Below are positions 43,143-51,623 of a stretch of DNA of 64,000 nucleotides, in pieces. Position 1 is the first letter of the stretch. Every line of letters begins with the position of its first letter. Position numbers and translations under genes: made by a program. Source of the stretch: Rhizobium leguminosarum (lineage in GTDB: Bacteria > Pseudomonadota > Alphaproteobacteria > Rhizobiales > Rhizobiaceae); contig NZ_JAGIOR010000001.1 in the NCBI RefSeq assembly GCF_017876795.1, positions 4,986,501-5,050,500 of the forward strand, written 5' to 3'. Under the pieces are notes generated by a model that saw nothing but the letters and a program-made list of their open reading frames with translations, was not told the origin of the DNA and searched no databases.

Positions 43143-44132
43143 ATGACTATCGTGAAATCCCTTCTGTCCCGTCGCGCCTTTACGGCGCTTGCCGGCGCTG
43201 CCGTTATCGCCACGGCGATGCCGGTTACGTCCTTTGCCGCCGACGTGACGATCCCGATCATCGTCAAGGACACAACGTCCTTCTACTGGCAGATCGTTCT
43301 GGCCGGCGCCCGCAAGGCAGGCCAGGATCTCGGCGTCAAGGTACCGGAACTCGGCGCCCAGGCGGAATCCGACGTCAACGGCCAGATCAGCATTCTGGAA
43401 AACGCCGTTGCCGGCAAGCCGGCCGCCGTCGTCATCTCGCCGACCGAATTCAAGGCGCTCGGCAAGCCGATCGATGAAGCCGCCAAGTCGGTTCCGATCA
43501 TCGGCATCGACTCGGGTGCCAACTCCAAGGCGTTCAAGTCGTTCCTGACGACCGACAACGTCCAGGGCGGCCGCATCGCAGCCGATGGTCTGGCAGCCGC
43601 CATCAAGGGCATGACCGGCAAGGAAGAGGGTGAAATCGTCATCCTCACCAACCTTCCCGGCGTTGGGTCGCTCGAACAGCGCCGCGAAGGCTTCCTGGAC
43701 CAGGTGAAGACCAAGCATCCGGGCCTGAAGGTCATTGCCGACAAATACGGCGACGGCCAGGCGACGACCGGCCTCAACATGATGACCGACCTGATTACGG
43801 CCAACCCGAAGCTCGTCGGCGTCTTCGCCTCGAACCTGATCTTGGCGCAGGGTGTTGGTCAGGCGATCGCCGAAAACAAGCTCGGCGACAAGATCAAGGT
43901 CATCGGCTTCGACAGCGACGACAAGACGGTCGGCTTCCTCAAGGAGGGCTCCATTGCCGGCCTCGTCGTTCAGGATCCTTACCGCATGGGTTATGACGGC
44001 GTGAAGACCGCGCTTGCCGTTTCCAAGGGCGAGAAGGTCGAAGCCAATGTCGACACCGGTGCCAACCTCGTCACCAAGGCGAATATGGCCGATCCGAAGA
44101 TCGACGCGCTGCTGAACCCGAAGATCAAGTAA
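43143..44132 (+). CDS. Sugar ABC transporter periplasmic binding protein (ribose/fucose type)
   Basis: 329 residues; peripla_BP_4 (RbsB-like) family. A signal peptide (RRAFTALAGAAVIATAMPVT, cleavage near SFAAD) precedes two alpha/beta lobes: IPIIVKDTTSFYWQIVLAGA, SILENAVAGKPAAVVISPTE, IIGIDSGANSKAFKSFLTTD, GFDSDDKTVGFLKEGSIAGL and VQDPYRMGYDGVKTALAVSK. It delivers a sugar to the RbsA/RbsC-type partners next to it. The start has GAGGAGAA upstream. Sugar identity (L-fucose or similar) is inferred from the cluster. Confidence 0.9.
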   Translation: MTIVKSLLSRRAFTALAGAAVIATAMPVTSFAADVTIPIIVKDTTSFYWQIVLAGARKAGQDLGVKVPELGAQAESDVNGQISILENAVAGKPAAVVISPTEFKALGKPIDEAAKSVPIIGIDSGANSKAFKSFLTTDNVQGGRIAADGLAAAIKGMTGKEEGEIVILTNLPGVGSLEQRREGFLDQVKTKHPGLKVIADKYGDGQATTGLNMMTDLITANPKLVGVFASNLILAQGVGQAIAENKLGDKIKVIGFDSDDKTVGFLKEGSIAGLVVQDPYRMGYDGVKTALAVSKGEKVEANVDTGANLVTKANMADPKIDALLNPKIK

Positions 44133-44145
44133 GCAAGACAGACAG

Positions 44146-44179
44146 GCCGCGCCGGCTTCAAAAACCGGCGCGGCTTTTT
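44146..44179 (+). terminator. Intrinsic terminator after the binding-protein gene
   Basis: GCCGCGCCGG and CCGGCGCGGC form a 10-bp stem with a 9-base loop, followed by TTTTTC. Being inside the transport operon, it probably lowers expression of the ATPase and permease genes relative to the abundant binding protein. A 21-base direct duplication with core TATGGTTACCAGGGG follows (44185-44226). Confidence 0.9.
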
Positions 44180-44260
44180 CCATCCATGTTATGGTTACCA
44201 GGGGCCATGCTATGGTTACCAGGGGATGGAGAGCAGACGAGACACAAGGAGGAGAGGTCC

Positions 44261-45814
44261 ATGATCGGACTGGAAGAGGTCAGTCATCGCCACGATGACA
44301 GCGCCACGCTGAAAGAAGCCAATCGCATTCCCGCCGGATCGCCTATCCTTGAACTCAAGGGCCTGCAGAAGAATTACGGTCATGTGCAGGCGCTGAAGCC
44401 GGCGACGCTGACCTTTCTCGCCGGTGAAATCCACGCCATCGTCGGCGAAAACGGTGCCGGCAAATCCACCCTGATCAAATTGCTGACCGGCGTCATTACC
44501 CGTACCGCCGGCGAAGTGCTGTGGTGCGGCCAGCCTGTGGGCTTGTCGACGCCAAACGAGGCAATCGCCCGCGGCATCAACGCCGTCCACCAGGAAGTCG
44601 TGCTCTGCCGGCATCTGACGGTCGCCGCCAACCTTTTCCTCGGTGACGAAGTCAACCGCTACGGCCTGATGCGCAAGAAGCAGATGCAGAAGCTGGCGCA
44701 GGCCGTGCTAGACGATCTCGGCTTCGGTCTGCCGGCCGGCGCGCTGCTCAGCTCGCTGACCATCGGCCAGCAGCAGCTGGTGGCAACGGCGCGCGCCGCC
44801 ATGCGCGGTACCCAGTTCCTGATCTTCGACGAACCGACAGCCTATCTGACGCGCCAGGAATCGGCGCAGCTGTTCAAGCTGATCCGCCGTCTGCAGGGCG
44901 AAGGCGTTACCATCGTCTATATCAGCCACCGCATGGAGGAAGTCTTCGAGCTTGCCGACCGTGTCTCGGTGCTGCGCGACGGCACGCATGTCGGCACGCG
45001 GCTGATCGGCGAGACCAACGATGCCGAACTGATCGCGCTGATGATCAACCGCTCGATCGAACAGATTTATCACAAGGAAGAGATCGCCATCGGCGAGACC
45101 ATCCTTGCCGTCAACGGCCTTTCCGGTCCTGGTTTTGAAGACGTGTCGCTCAGCGTCAAGGCCGGGCAGATCGTCGGGCTCTACGGCCTGATCGGCGCCG
45201 GGCGCAGCGAATTCGCGCTCGGGCTCTATGGCCGCCAGCCGACAACAGCCGGCGACGTCCAATGGATGGGCAAACGTGTCGACATCCGCAACGAACGCAC
45301 GGCGATGGAGCTCGGCATTGCGCTGGCGCCGGAAAGCCGGCGCGACCAGGGGCTTTGCCTCAACCTGCCGATCGGCCTCAACATCAACCTGCCGGTGTTC
45401 GGGCGCCTCAGCCACGGGCCGGTCATCAACCACACGCGGGAATCGGCCAACGCCGACAAGCAGATCCGCGATCTCAGCATCAAGACGCCGAGCCGGCGTG
45501 TTCCAGCCTCCAGCATGTCGGGCGGCAACCAGCAGAAGATCGTCATCGGCAAGTGGCTAAGCCACGGCGCAAGACTGTTCATCTTCGATGAGCCGACGGT
45601 CGGCGTCGACGTCGGCACCAAGGCGGAAATCTACCGGCTGTTCGCCAAGCTTCTGAAGGAGGGCGCGGGCATCATCCTGATCTCCTCCTACCTGCCTGAA
45701 GTTTACGAACTGGCCGACCGGCTGCATGTCTTCCGCAGCGGCAAAATCGTCGCGAGCCATGATTACCACGCGGCAACGCATGAAGAAGTGCTCAGCGAAG
45801 CGATCGGCGTCTGA
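44261..45814 (+). CDS. Sugar ABC transporter ATP-binding protein (RbsA type)
   Basis: 517 residues with two fused ATPase domains. The first has Walker A VGENGAGKSTLIKLLTGV, LTIGQQQLVATARAAMRGTQ and FLIFDEPTAYL. The second has the usual degenerate P-loop GLYGLIGAGRSEFALGLYG and SMSGGNQQKIVIGKWLSHGA with IFDEPTVGVDVGTKAEIYR. It powers CUT2-class monosaccharide import. AAGGAGGAGAGG precedes the chosen ATG. The longer frame runs through the 21-base duplication and is unlikely. Confidence 0.93.
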   Translation: MIGLEEVSHRHDDSATLKEANRIPAGSPILELKGLQKNYGHVQALKPATLTFLAGEIHAIVGENGAGKSTLIKLLTGVITRTAGEVLWCGQPVGLSTPNEAIARGINAVHQEVVLCRHLTVAANLFLGDEVNRYGLMRKKQMQKLAQAVLDDLGFGLPAGALLSSLTIGQQQLVATARAAMRGTQFLIFDEPTAYLTRQESAQLFKLIRRLQGEGVTIVYISHRMEEVFELADRVSVLRDGTHVGTRLIGETNDAELIALMINRSIEQIYHKEEIAIGETILAVNGLSGPGFEDVSLSVKAGQIVGLYGLIGAGRSEFALGLYGRQPTTAGDVQWMGKRVDIRNERTAMELGIALAPESRRDQGLCLNLPIGLNINLPVFGRLSHGPVINHTRESANADKQIRDLSIKTPSRRVPASSMSGGNQQKIVIGKWLSHGARLFIFDEPTVGVDVGTKAEIYRLFAKLLKEGAGIILISSYLPEVYELADRLHVFRSGKIVASHDYHAATHEEVLSEAIGV

Positions 45815-45815
45815 G

Positions 45816-45920
45816 CACAAGCAATTCCAGCAAAAGTGCGTAGCGGTTTTGCGTCCGGAAATTGCGTAAGAACAAAGAGATAGAGCATTTCCATGGTTTG
45901 AAGAAAACGGAAATGCTCTA
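45816..45920. repeat. Dispersed rhizobial repeat in the transport operon
   Basis: The block AGCAATTCCAGCAAAAGTGC...AATTGCGT and a second inverted pair (AGAGCATTTCC / GGAAATGCTCT) occupy the gap between ATPase and permease genes. The AAAAGTG-AGCGGTTTTGCGTCCGG core is typical of a repeat scattered in Rhizobium genomes (recalled, not searched). Confidence 0.65.
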
Positions 45921-45935
45921 AGAGGGAGAAAATTC

Positions 45936-46910
45936 ATGACTGCCACCCCTACCGAAATCGTCGCCCCGCCGCCGCGCCGGAAAATGAATATCCTGTTCGG
46001 CCTGACGCTGATCGGGCTTCTGATCTTCCTCTGGATCGTGCTCGGCTTGGTCACCCCGAGCTTCTGGACGCCGCTCAACATCTCGAACCTGCTGCGCCAA
46101 GGGGCAATGACGGCGATCCTGGCACTCGGCCAGACCTTCGTCATCATCACCGCCGGCATCGACCTTTCGGTCGGCGCCATTGTCGGCTTCTGTACCGTGA
46201 TCATCGCCTGGCTGCTGCAGGCGGGCGTGCCGATCTGGGGTGCGATCGTGCTGACGCTGCTCATCGGCGTGGCGATCGGCGCCTTCCATGGTTTCGGCAT
46301 CGTCCATATGGGCCTGCCGCCGTTCATCATCACGCTGGCAACGCTGACCTCGCTGCGTGGCATCGGCCTGTTGATCACCAATGGCTCGACGATCAACATC
46401 ACCAATGAGAATTTCAGCAATTTCGCCCGCGCCGATCTGCTCAGCATTCCGAGCCTGTTCTGGATGGTCATCCTGGTGGCGGTGCCCTCCTTCATCTTCC
46501 TGCATCTGAGCCGCTGGGGCCGCTATCTCTTTGCGGTCGGCTCGAACGCCGAAGCCGCCCGCCTTTCCGGCGTCAACGTCAAGCGCATGATCTACCTCGC
46601 CTATATCCTCTCTGCCTCCTTTGCCGCCTTCGTCGGCGTGCTGCTTGCCTCGCGCATTGCGATCGGCAATGCGACGCAGGCCGACGGCTGGGAACTGCAG
46701 GCGATCGCCTCCTCCGTCATCGGCGGCACCAGCCTGTTCGGCGCGGTCGGTTCGGTGCACGGCCCGCTGATCGGCGCCTTCATTCTCGCCACCATCAACA
46801 ACGGCGCCAACCTTCTGAACGTCAACTCCTTCTGGCAGCGCATCATCACCGGTCTGCTGATCATCGTGATCGTCTTCTTCGACCAGTTGCGCCGCCGCCG
46901 GAGCAATTGA
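45936..46910 (+). CDS. Sugar ABC transporter permease (RbsC type)
   Basis: 324 residues, BPD_transp_2 family with 8-10 TM helices. Typical parts: GAMTAILALGQTFVIITAGI, DLSVGAIVGFCTVIIAWLLQ, ITLATLTSLRGIGLLITNGS, AARLSGVNVKRMIYLAYILS and VIGGTSLFGAVGSVHGPLIG. It forms the membrane channel with the RbsA-type ATPase. GAGGGAGAA precedes the start. Last transporter gene of the cluster. Confidence 0.93.
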   Translation: MTATPTEIVAPPPRRKMNILFGLTLIGLLIFLWIVLGLVTPSFWTPLNISNLLRQGAMTAILALGQTFVIITAGIDLSVGAIVGFCTVIIAWLLQAGVPIWGAIVLTLLIGVAIGAFHGFGIVHMGLPPFIITLATLTSLRGIGLLITNGSTINITNENFSNFARADLLSIPSLFWMVILVAVPSFIFLHLSRWGRYLFAVGSNAEAARLSGVNVKRMIYLAYILSASFAAFVGVLLASRIAIGNATQADGWELQAIASSVIGGTSLFGAVGSVHGPLIGAFILATINNGANLLNVNSFWQRIITGLLIIVIVFFDQLRRRRSN

Positions 46911-46971
46911 GCGACACAGAAGCCGGTCGTACAGGCCGGCTTCGTCAACTCCCAAGAATGCGAGACCCGTC

Positions 46972-47991
46972 ATGAAAGCAGTTGTTTGCCGGGAACCCGG
47001 CGTGCTCGAGATCGTCGAGCGTCCTTCGTCTGTGGCACCGGCAGCCGGCTGGGTGCGCCTGGCGGTCAGCCATGTCGGCATCTGCGGCACCGACTATCAT
47101 ATCTTCGAGGGCAAACACCCTTTCCTCGAATATCCCCGGATCATGGGCCACGAGATCTCGGCAACGGTGCTGGAAGCCGGCGAAGGCGTTGCCACGGCTG
47201 TGGGAACACCCGTCATCGTCAATCCCTATCTGTCGTGCGGCCAATGCGTCGCCTGCCGCCAGGGCAAGGCGAATTGCTGCACCAATATCAAGGTGCTCGG
47301 CGTCCACACGGACGGCGCCTTCTGCGAGGAGATTTTGGTTCCGGCCGGTAACCTCTATGCCGCCGAGGGCTTAAGCCTCGAGGCGGCGGCAACCGTCGAG
47401 TTCCTGGCGATCGGCGCCCATGCGGTGCGCCGCTCGATGACCGGCGCCGGCGCGCGAGCGCTTGTCATCGGCGCCGGGCCGATCGGGCTCGGGGCAGCGA
47501 TCTTCTCACGCATCGCCGGCCATCAGGTGACATTGCTCGACACCAGTGCCGAGCGGCTGCAGATGGCCTCGGAGCGCTTCGGCTTCACCTCCGGCATCGT
47601 CGCCAATGAGCAAACGTCGGATGCCGTGCGCGAAAAAACCGCTGGCGACGGTTTCGACGTGGTCTTCGACGCCACGGGCTACGGCCCTTCGATGGAAAAA
47701 GCCTTCTCCTTCGTCGCCCATGGCGGCGCACTGGTGCTGGTCAGCGTTGTCAAGGACGACATCCGCTTCTCCGACCCGGAATTCCATAAGCGCGAAATGA
47801 TGGTGATCGGCAGCCGCAACGCCACCCGCGCCGATTTCGAACATGTGGCTGATTCGATCGCCAAAGGCCTCGTGCCCGTCGACAAACTCATCACCCACCG
47901 CACGACGCTCGCCGACACGCCCCGCGACCTCGCCCGCTGGGCGCATGAGAAGAACGGGCTGATCAAGGCGGTGATCAGGGTTGGTGGTTAG
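46972..47991 (+). CDS. Zinc-dependent alcohol dehydrogenase (polyol/sugar acid type)
   Basis: 339-residue MDR enzyme. The catalytic zinc ligands are in GICGTDYHIFEGKHP and GHEISATVLEAG; structural zinc cysteines are in CGQCVACRQGKANCC. The Rossmann motif is ALVIGAGPIGLGAAIFSRIA. It is closest in style to L-idonate/galactonate-type dehydrogenases. In the cluster it may oxidise the 2-keto-3-deoxy sugar acid or another intermediate. It follows the permease gene by 61 bases. Substrate is an inference from context. Confidence 0.88.
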   Translation: MKAVVCREPGVLEIVERPSSVAPAAGWVRLAVSHVGICGTDYHIFEGKHPFLEYPRIMGHEISATVLEAGEGVATAVGTPVIVNPYLSCGQCVACRQGKANCCTNIKVLGVHTDGAFCEEILVPAGNLYAAEGLSLEAAATVEFLAIGAHAVRRSMTGAGARALVIGAGPIGLGAAIFSRIAGHQVTLLDTSAERLQMASERFGFTSGIVANEQTSDAVREKTAGDGFDVVFDATGYGPSMEKAFSFVAHGGALVLVSVVKDDIRFSDPEFHKREMMVIGSRNATRADFEHVADSIAKGLVPVDKLITHRTTLADTPRDLARWAHEKNGLIKAVIRVGG

Positions 47992-48056
47992 GGTATTTTA
48001 GGTAGGATGTGGAGCGGTTTGCGCCCGCTTCAGAGGACCGGATGTCGTCGAGACTA

Positions 48057-48197
48057 GCCCCTCATCCGCCTGCCGGCACCTTCTCCCCGTAAACGGGGCG
48101 AAGGGATATGCCGCGACCTCTCCGCTCCCCACCCACCTCTCGCATGGCACGTCCCCTCTCCCCGTTTTTACGGGGAGAGGGTTAGGGTGAGGGGCAG
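48057..48197. repeat. RIME-like intergenic repeat
   Basis: It begins GCCCCTCATCCGCCTGCCGG and ends GGGTTAGGGTGAGGGGCAG, with hairpins CCCCGTAAACGGGG and CCCCGTTTTTACGGGG. It lies between the convergent dehydrogenase and cutC genes, occupying most of the 240-base gap. Confidence 0.85.
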
Positions 48198-48231
48198 CGG
48201 TTGAGCACTGCGATCGTGTCAGCGGCGATCG

Positions 48232-48957
48232 CTAAACCATCGCCATAATCGCCCTGCACATCTCCCTGACGACCGCACTATCCGTCCGGTTCGCGCTTTT
48301 CGCCTCGAAACCAAAGGCGACCGCGCGGGGGTCGGCGCTTTCTATAGGTGAGCTGCAGGAACCATGGACCTCGCGAGCGCCGGTTGTCTGCAAGATGGCG
48401 GTGACATTGGCGGGGCGGATGCCGCTGCCGGGCATGATGGATATGCGGCCGGCGGCCCTTGCCGAAAGGCGATTCAGGGTTTCGAGTCCGTCGGCCGCCT
48501 TCAGCGCGCAGCCGGAGGTCAGGATGCGTTCGCAGCCGAGCTCGACCGCCTGTTCCAGCGCATAGTCGGCATCCGGCACCAGATCGAAAGCCCGATGCAG
48601 CGTCGAGCCGAGGTCGAAGGCATGCGCCTTCAGACGGTGGATCAGCGGCATGTCGAGCGTGCCGTCGGTGCGGTTGGCGCCGATGACGACGCCGGCAAGG
48701 CCTGAGGCGCGCACGGCATCGATATCGAGCATCATCGCTTCCTCATCTTTCCAGTCGAAGATGAAGGGACCGGCATGCGGGCGGATCATCGCGTAGACGG
48801 GAATGCGCACCCTGGCGGCGATCCGCATCAGGCTCGGCAGCGGCGTCAGACCGCCGAGCTCCAGCGCCGAACAAAGCTCGATGCGGTCGGCGCCGCCCTC
48901 GATCGCGGCGGCGAGGCCGTCGGCGCTATCCACACACACTTCCAGCAGGACGGTCAC
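48232..48957 (-). CDS. cutC: CutC family protein
   Basis: 241-residue TIM-barrel protein. It shows VCVDSADGLAAAIEGGADRI, ELCSALELGGLTPLPSLMRI, YAMIRPHAGPFIFDWKDEEA, GVVIGANRTDGTLDMP, TLHRAFDLVPD and RISIMPGSGIRPANVTAIL. CutC was named for copper homeostasis in E. coli, but a direct copper role is disputed and the exact activity is unknown. It overlaps the LysR-type gene upstream by 4 bases, so both are expressed together. Confidence 0.93.
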   Translation of the reverse strand: MTVLLEVCVDSADGLAAAIEGGADRIELCSALELGGLTPLPSLMRIAARVRIPVYAMIRPHAGPFIFDWKDEEAMMLDIDAVRASGLAGVVIGANRTDGTLDMPLIHRLKAHAFDLGSTLHRAFDLVPDADYALEQAVELGCERILTSGCALKAADGLETLNRLSARAAGRISIMPGSGIRPANVTAILQTTGAREVHGSCSSPIESADPRAVAFGFEAKSANRTDSAVVREMCRAIMAMV

Positions 48958-50213
48958 GCTGTGCTCTCCTTGGCTTTGTCGCGTGCCATGGTCGGCGCGA
49001 CGGCTTCCGACGTAATTCTCGCCGCCGCCTCGATGATGACGGCACAGGCATCGGCAGCAGCTTTGCGATGGTTGAAGGCGACGTGATAGGACATCGGCAG
49101 ATGCTCGTCGAGATCGACGATGCGCACCTTGTCGGCGATCGGCATGGCGCTGACCCGACCGAGGAAGGAGACGTAGCCGTGATTGGCGACGAGGTCGACG
49201 ATCACAGGCAGCGAATCTGCCGCGGTGATATCCCGGCTGCGCAAGCGCCGGTTCGGCGCGCGCTCGTCGCTGAAGGCCATGGCCGCGTGGCCGAGGCCGG
49301 TGCGCGGGCTCGGCATGCAGATCGCGTGGCCGGCGACGAGATCGGCGACGGTGGTTTCGGTACTTAACGGCGGTGCGATCACCACCATCTCGGTCTGCAG
49401 CAATTCGCGATGGCGGAAGCTTTCAAGGCCGAAGACCGAATCGAGGATCGCCACATCGATGCGGCCGCTCTTCAGCGCCTCGCGCAGATCGTCGGCTGTC
49501 ATCGAAACCAGCGAGATCGCATTGTTGTTGCGGCGTGCATTCCATTCGGAGACCAGCGAGCCCAGGCAGCGGGCCACCCAGCTTTCCGATCCGGTGGGAA
49601 TGATCGAGCCGATGCGCAGCGACCTCGCAGCGCGCCGATACCGCTCATCGGCCGATGATTTAAGATCGTTCCAGGCCTGGCTGATCGTCGTGAAGATCTG
49701 ATAGGCGCGCCTGCCCTCCTCCGTCAGCACCGAACCCTGCGCCTGCCGCTCGAACAGGCGGTGACCTAGAAATTTCTCAAGATTGGCAAGCTGAAGCGAA
49801 AGCTGCGGCTGCCCCAAGCGAAGGCGGCGGGCGGCCCGATTGATGCTGCCCTGGTCGGCCACTTCCAGAAAACGCTCGATGGTGACGACCTTGACGGGGA
49901 TGCGTGATGCCCAGGCATCGGTGACCTCAATGGCGTCGTTGGCGGCGCAGTCATGGCCGGTGAATTGGCCGAGCTCACCGATCGCGGCGGTGATCGGCGC
50001 CAGGCCTTCCAGCACCCTGCCGCTGGCGATGAGCATTACCAGCTCGCCGGAGGCGCGTTCCGTCAGCTTCATCGCCAGCTCGGTTTCGAGATGATGGATG
50101 GCCGCGGACACGGTCGAGGGCGACAGCTGAAAGCGCCGCCCCGTCTCGCGCACCGAACCGGAGGTCAGAACATGGTGGGCTGTGAACAGGGCACCAAGAT
50201 GCAAACGAGCCAC
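48954..50213 (-). CDS. LysR-type regulator with two winged helices
   Basis: 419 residues, about 110 longer than typical LysR regulators. Residues 5-62 form a degenerate LysR HTH (TSGSVRETGRRFQLSPSTVS, AIHHLETELAMKLTER). Residues 109-170 are a classical one (FLEVADQGSINRAARRLRLG, QPQLSLQLANLEKFLGHRLF). Residues about 195-400 are the co-inducer domain (LRIGSIIPTGSESWVARCLG, DVAILDSVFGLESF). It is co-translated with cutC and diverges from the osmoprotectant operon; either could be its target. The start MARLHLGALF is near the divergent promoter. Confidence 0.88.
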   Translation of the reverse strand: MARLHLGALFTAHHVLTSGSVRETGRRFQLSPSTVSAAIHHLETELAMKLTERASGELVMLIASGRVLEGLAPITAAIGELGQFTGHDCAANDAIEVTDAWASRIPVKVVTIERFLEVADQGSINRAARRLRLGQPQLSLQLANLEKFLGHRLFERQAQGSVLTEEGRRAYQIFTTISQAWNDLKSSADERYRRAARSLRIGSIIPTGSESWVARCLGSLVSEWNARRNNNAISLVSMTADDLREALKSGRIDVAILDSVFGLESFRHRELLQTEMVVIAPPLSTETTVADLVAGHAICMPSPRTGLGHAAMAFSDERAPNRRLRSRDITAADSLPVIVDLVANHGYVSFLGRVSAMPIADKVRIVDLDEHLPMSYHVAFNHRKAAADACAVIIEAAARITSEAVAPTMARDKAKESTA

Positions 50214-50400
50214 CTCCGGAAAGCGCTGGAAAAACCGGACGATATGATGTGTTCATGAAAAAAGATATCCCTGCTTTCGCAGAGGCGGGCTATCGTTTCC
50301 GCATAGAAAAATCCGGGCGGCGGAAATCCGCAACAGAGCACCGGAACATCGCGGAAACACGCAAGGGGACAAAAACAAATCGCGCCGGCCCTGGAAAAGG

Positions 50401-50430
50401 GAATGCGTTTCCGCGCGCGGAAGGGCATTC
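50401..50430. promoter_or_regulatory. 30-bp near-perfect palindrome in a divergent intergenic region
   Basis: The arms GAATGC and GCATTC flank the perfect core TTCCGCGCGCGGAA, with only GT/GG unpaired. It lies in the 414-base gap between the LysR-type gene and the osmoprotectant operon, 198 bases before the latter. Several other TTTCCGC-type half-sites lie nearby (50295, 50326, 50350). No gene is seen in the gap. Confidence 0.6.
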
Positions 50431-50627
50431 GCCGCCATAATCGTGGCGCGGCTGCAAATACTAGAGGGGGCTTGCATCGATTTTTCAGGCGTGCACGCTA
50501 TTTCCATGAGGCACGCAATTCCGGCATGGCGGCCGTGTGGTCGCCGGTGCCGGCGTATTTTCTGCGCGCGCAGGCCTCCCGCCGAGGTTTGCGCCATATT
50601 CAACGGTGTTAACGAAGGGGACTTTCC

Positions 50628-51536
50628 ATGCTGAAGAAACTCGCACTCGCCGTCTCGCTCTCCGCCTTCGCGGCGGGTGCCGCGCACGCCGCCGATGTCG
50701 TCGTCTCGTCGAAGATCGACACCGAAGGCACGCTGCTCGGCAACGTCATCGCGCTCGCGCTCGAAGCCAACGGCATCAAGACGCAGGACCGCATTGCGCT
50801 TGGCGCCACACCCGTCGTGCGCAAGGCGATCACCGCTGGCGAAATCGACATCTATCCTGAATATACCGGCAATGCCGGCTTCTTCTTCAACAAGGCCGAT
50901 GACGCCGCCTGGAAGAATATCGACCAGGGTTATGAGCTGGCAAAGAAGCTCGATTACGACGCGAACAAGATCGTCTGGCTGACGCCGTCGCCGGCTAATA
51001 ACACCTGGGCGCTCGCTGTGCGCAGCGACGTTGCCGGCCCGAACAAGCTGAAGAGCCTGACGGACTTCGGCAAATGGATCGCCGGCGGCGGTGCCGCCAA
51101 GCTTGCCGCCTCGGCCGAATTCGTCAATTCGGCCGGCGCGCTTCCCGCCTTCCAGACGACCTACGGCTTCCAGCTGAAGCCCGACCAGATGGTGGTCCTT
51201 TCCGGCGGCGACACGGCGGCGACGATCAAGGCGGCCGCCGACCAGACGAACGGCGTCAACACCGCCATGGTCTACGGCACGGATGGCGCGATCGAAGCGG
51301 CCGAACTGACCGTTCTCGAAGACGACAAGAACGTGCAGCAGGTCTATGCGCCCACCCCGATCATCCGCGAGGAGGTTCTGAAGGCCAATCCGAAGATCGA
51401 GGAAGTGCTCTCGCCGATCTTCAAGAGCCTGACCGCCGACGAACTGCGCAAGCTCAATGCCAAGATCCAGGTCGACGGCGAGCCGGCAAAGTCCGTCGCA
51501 GAAGCCTATCTCAAGGAAAAAGGCTTCCTGAAGTAA
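50628..51536 (+). CDS. yehZ: Osmoprotectant (glycine betaine/choline) binding protein, YehZ/OsmF type
   Basis: 302 residues; OpuAC family. Signal peptide LALAVSLSAFAAGAAHAADV, then VVSSKIDTEGTLLGNVIALA, DIYPEYTGNAGFFFN, WLTPSPANNTWALAVRSD and VNTAMVYGTDGAIEAAELTV. The DIYPEYTG motif is characteristic of quaternary-amine binding proteins. It heads an operon in the order Z-Y-X-W. GAAGGGGAC precedes the ATG. The precise ligand is not shown; E. coli YehZ has low affinity for glycine betaine. Confidence 0.88.
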   Translation: MLKKLALAVSLSAFAAGAAHAADVVVSSKIDTEGTLLGNVIALALEANGIKTQDRIALGATPVVRKAITAGEIDIYPEYTGNAGFFFNKADDAAWKNIDQGYELAKKLDYDANKIVWLTPSPANNTWALAVRSDVAGPNKLKSLTDFGKWIAGGGAAKLAASAEFVNSAGALPAFQTTYGFQLKPDQMVVLSGGDTAATIKAAADQTNGVNTAMVYGTDGAIEAAELTVLEDDKNVQQVYAPTPIIREEVLKANPKIEEVLSPIFKSLTADELRKLNAKIQVDGEPAKSVAEAYLKEKGFLK

Positions 51537-51545
51537 TCATCACTC

Positions 51546-51577
51546 GCTCCGCCCGGTTGCGGGCGGAGCCTCTTTTT
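51546..51577 (+). terminator. Intrinsic terminator after the osmoprotectant-binding gene
   Basis: GCTCCGCCCG and CGGGCGGAGC form a 10-bp stem with a 4-base loop, then CTCTTTTTG. It lies 9 bases after the yehZ-type stop and 47 before the next start, so it should allow only partial read-through into the permease genes. Confidence 0.88.
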
Positions 51578-51623
51578 GCTGATAAGGTTGGCCGGACGGG
51601 ATTGCTCAGACAGGGTTGATTTG

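Noticed and set aside
42948..44183. 411-residue antisense frame opposite the sugar-binding protein
   Set aside because: It is the complement of a complete RbsB-type protein with a signal peptide and has no family features.
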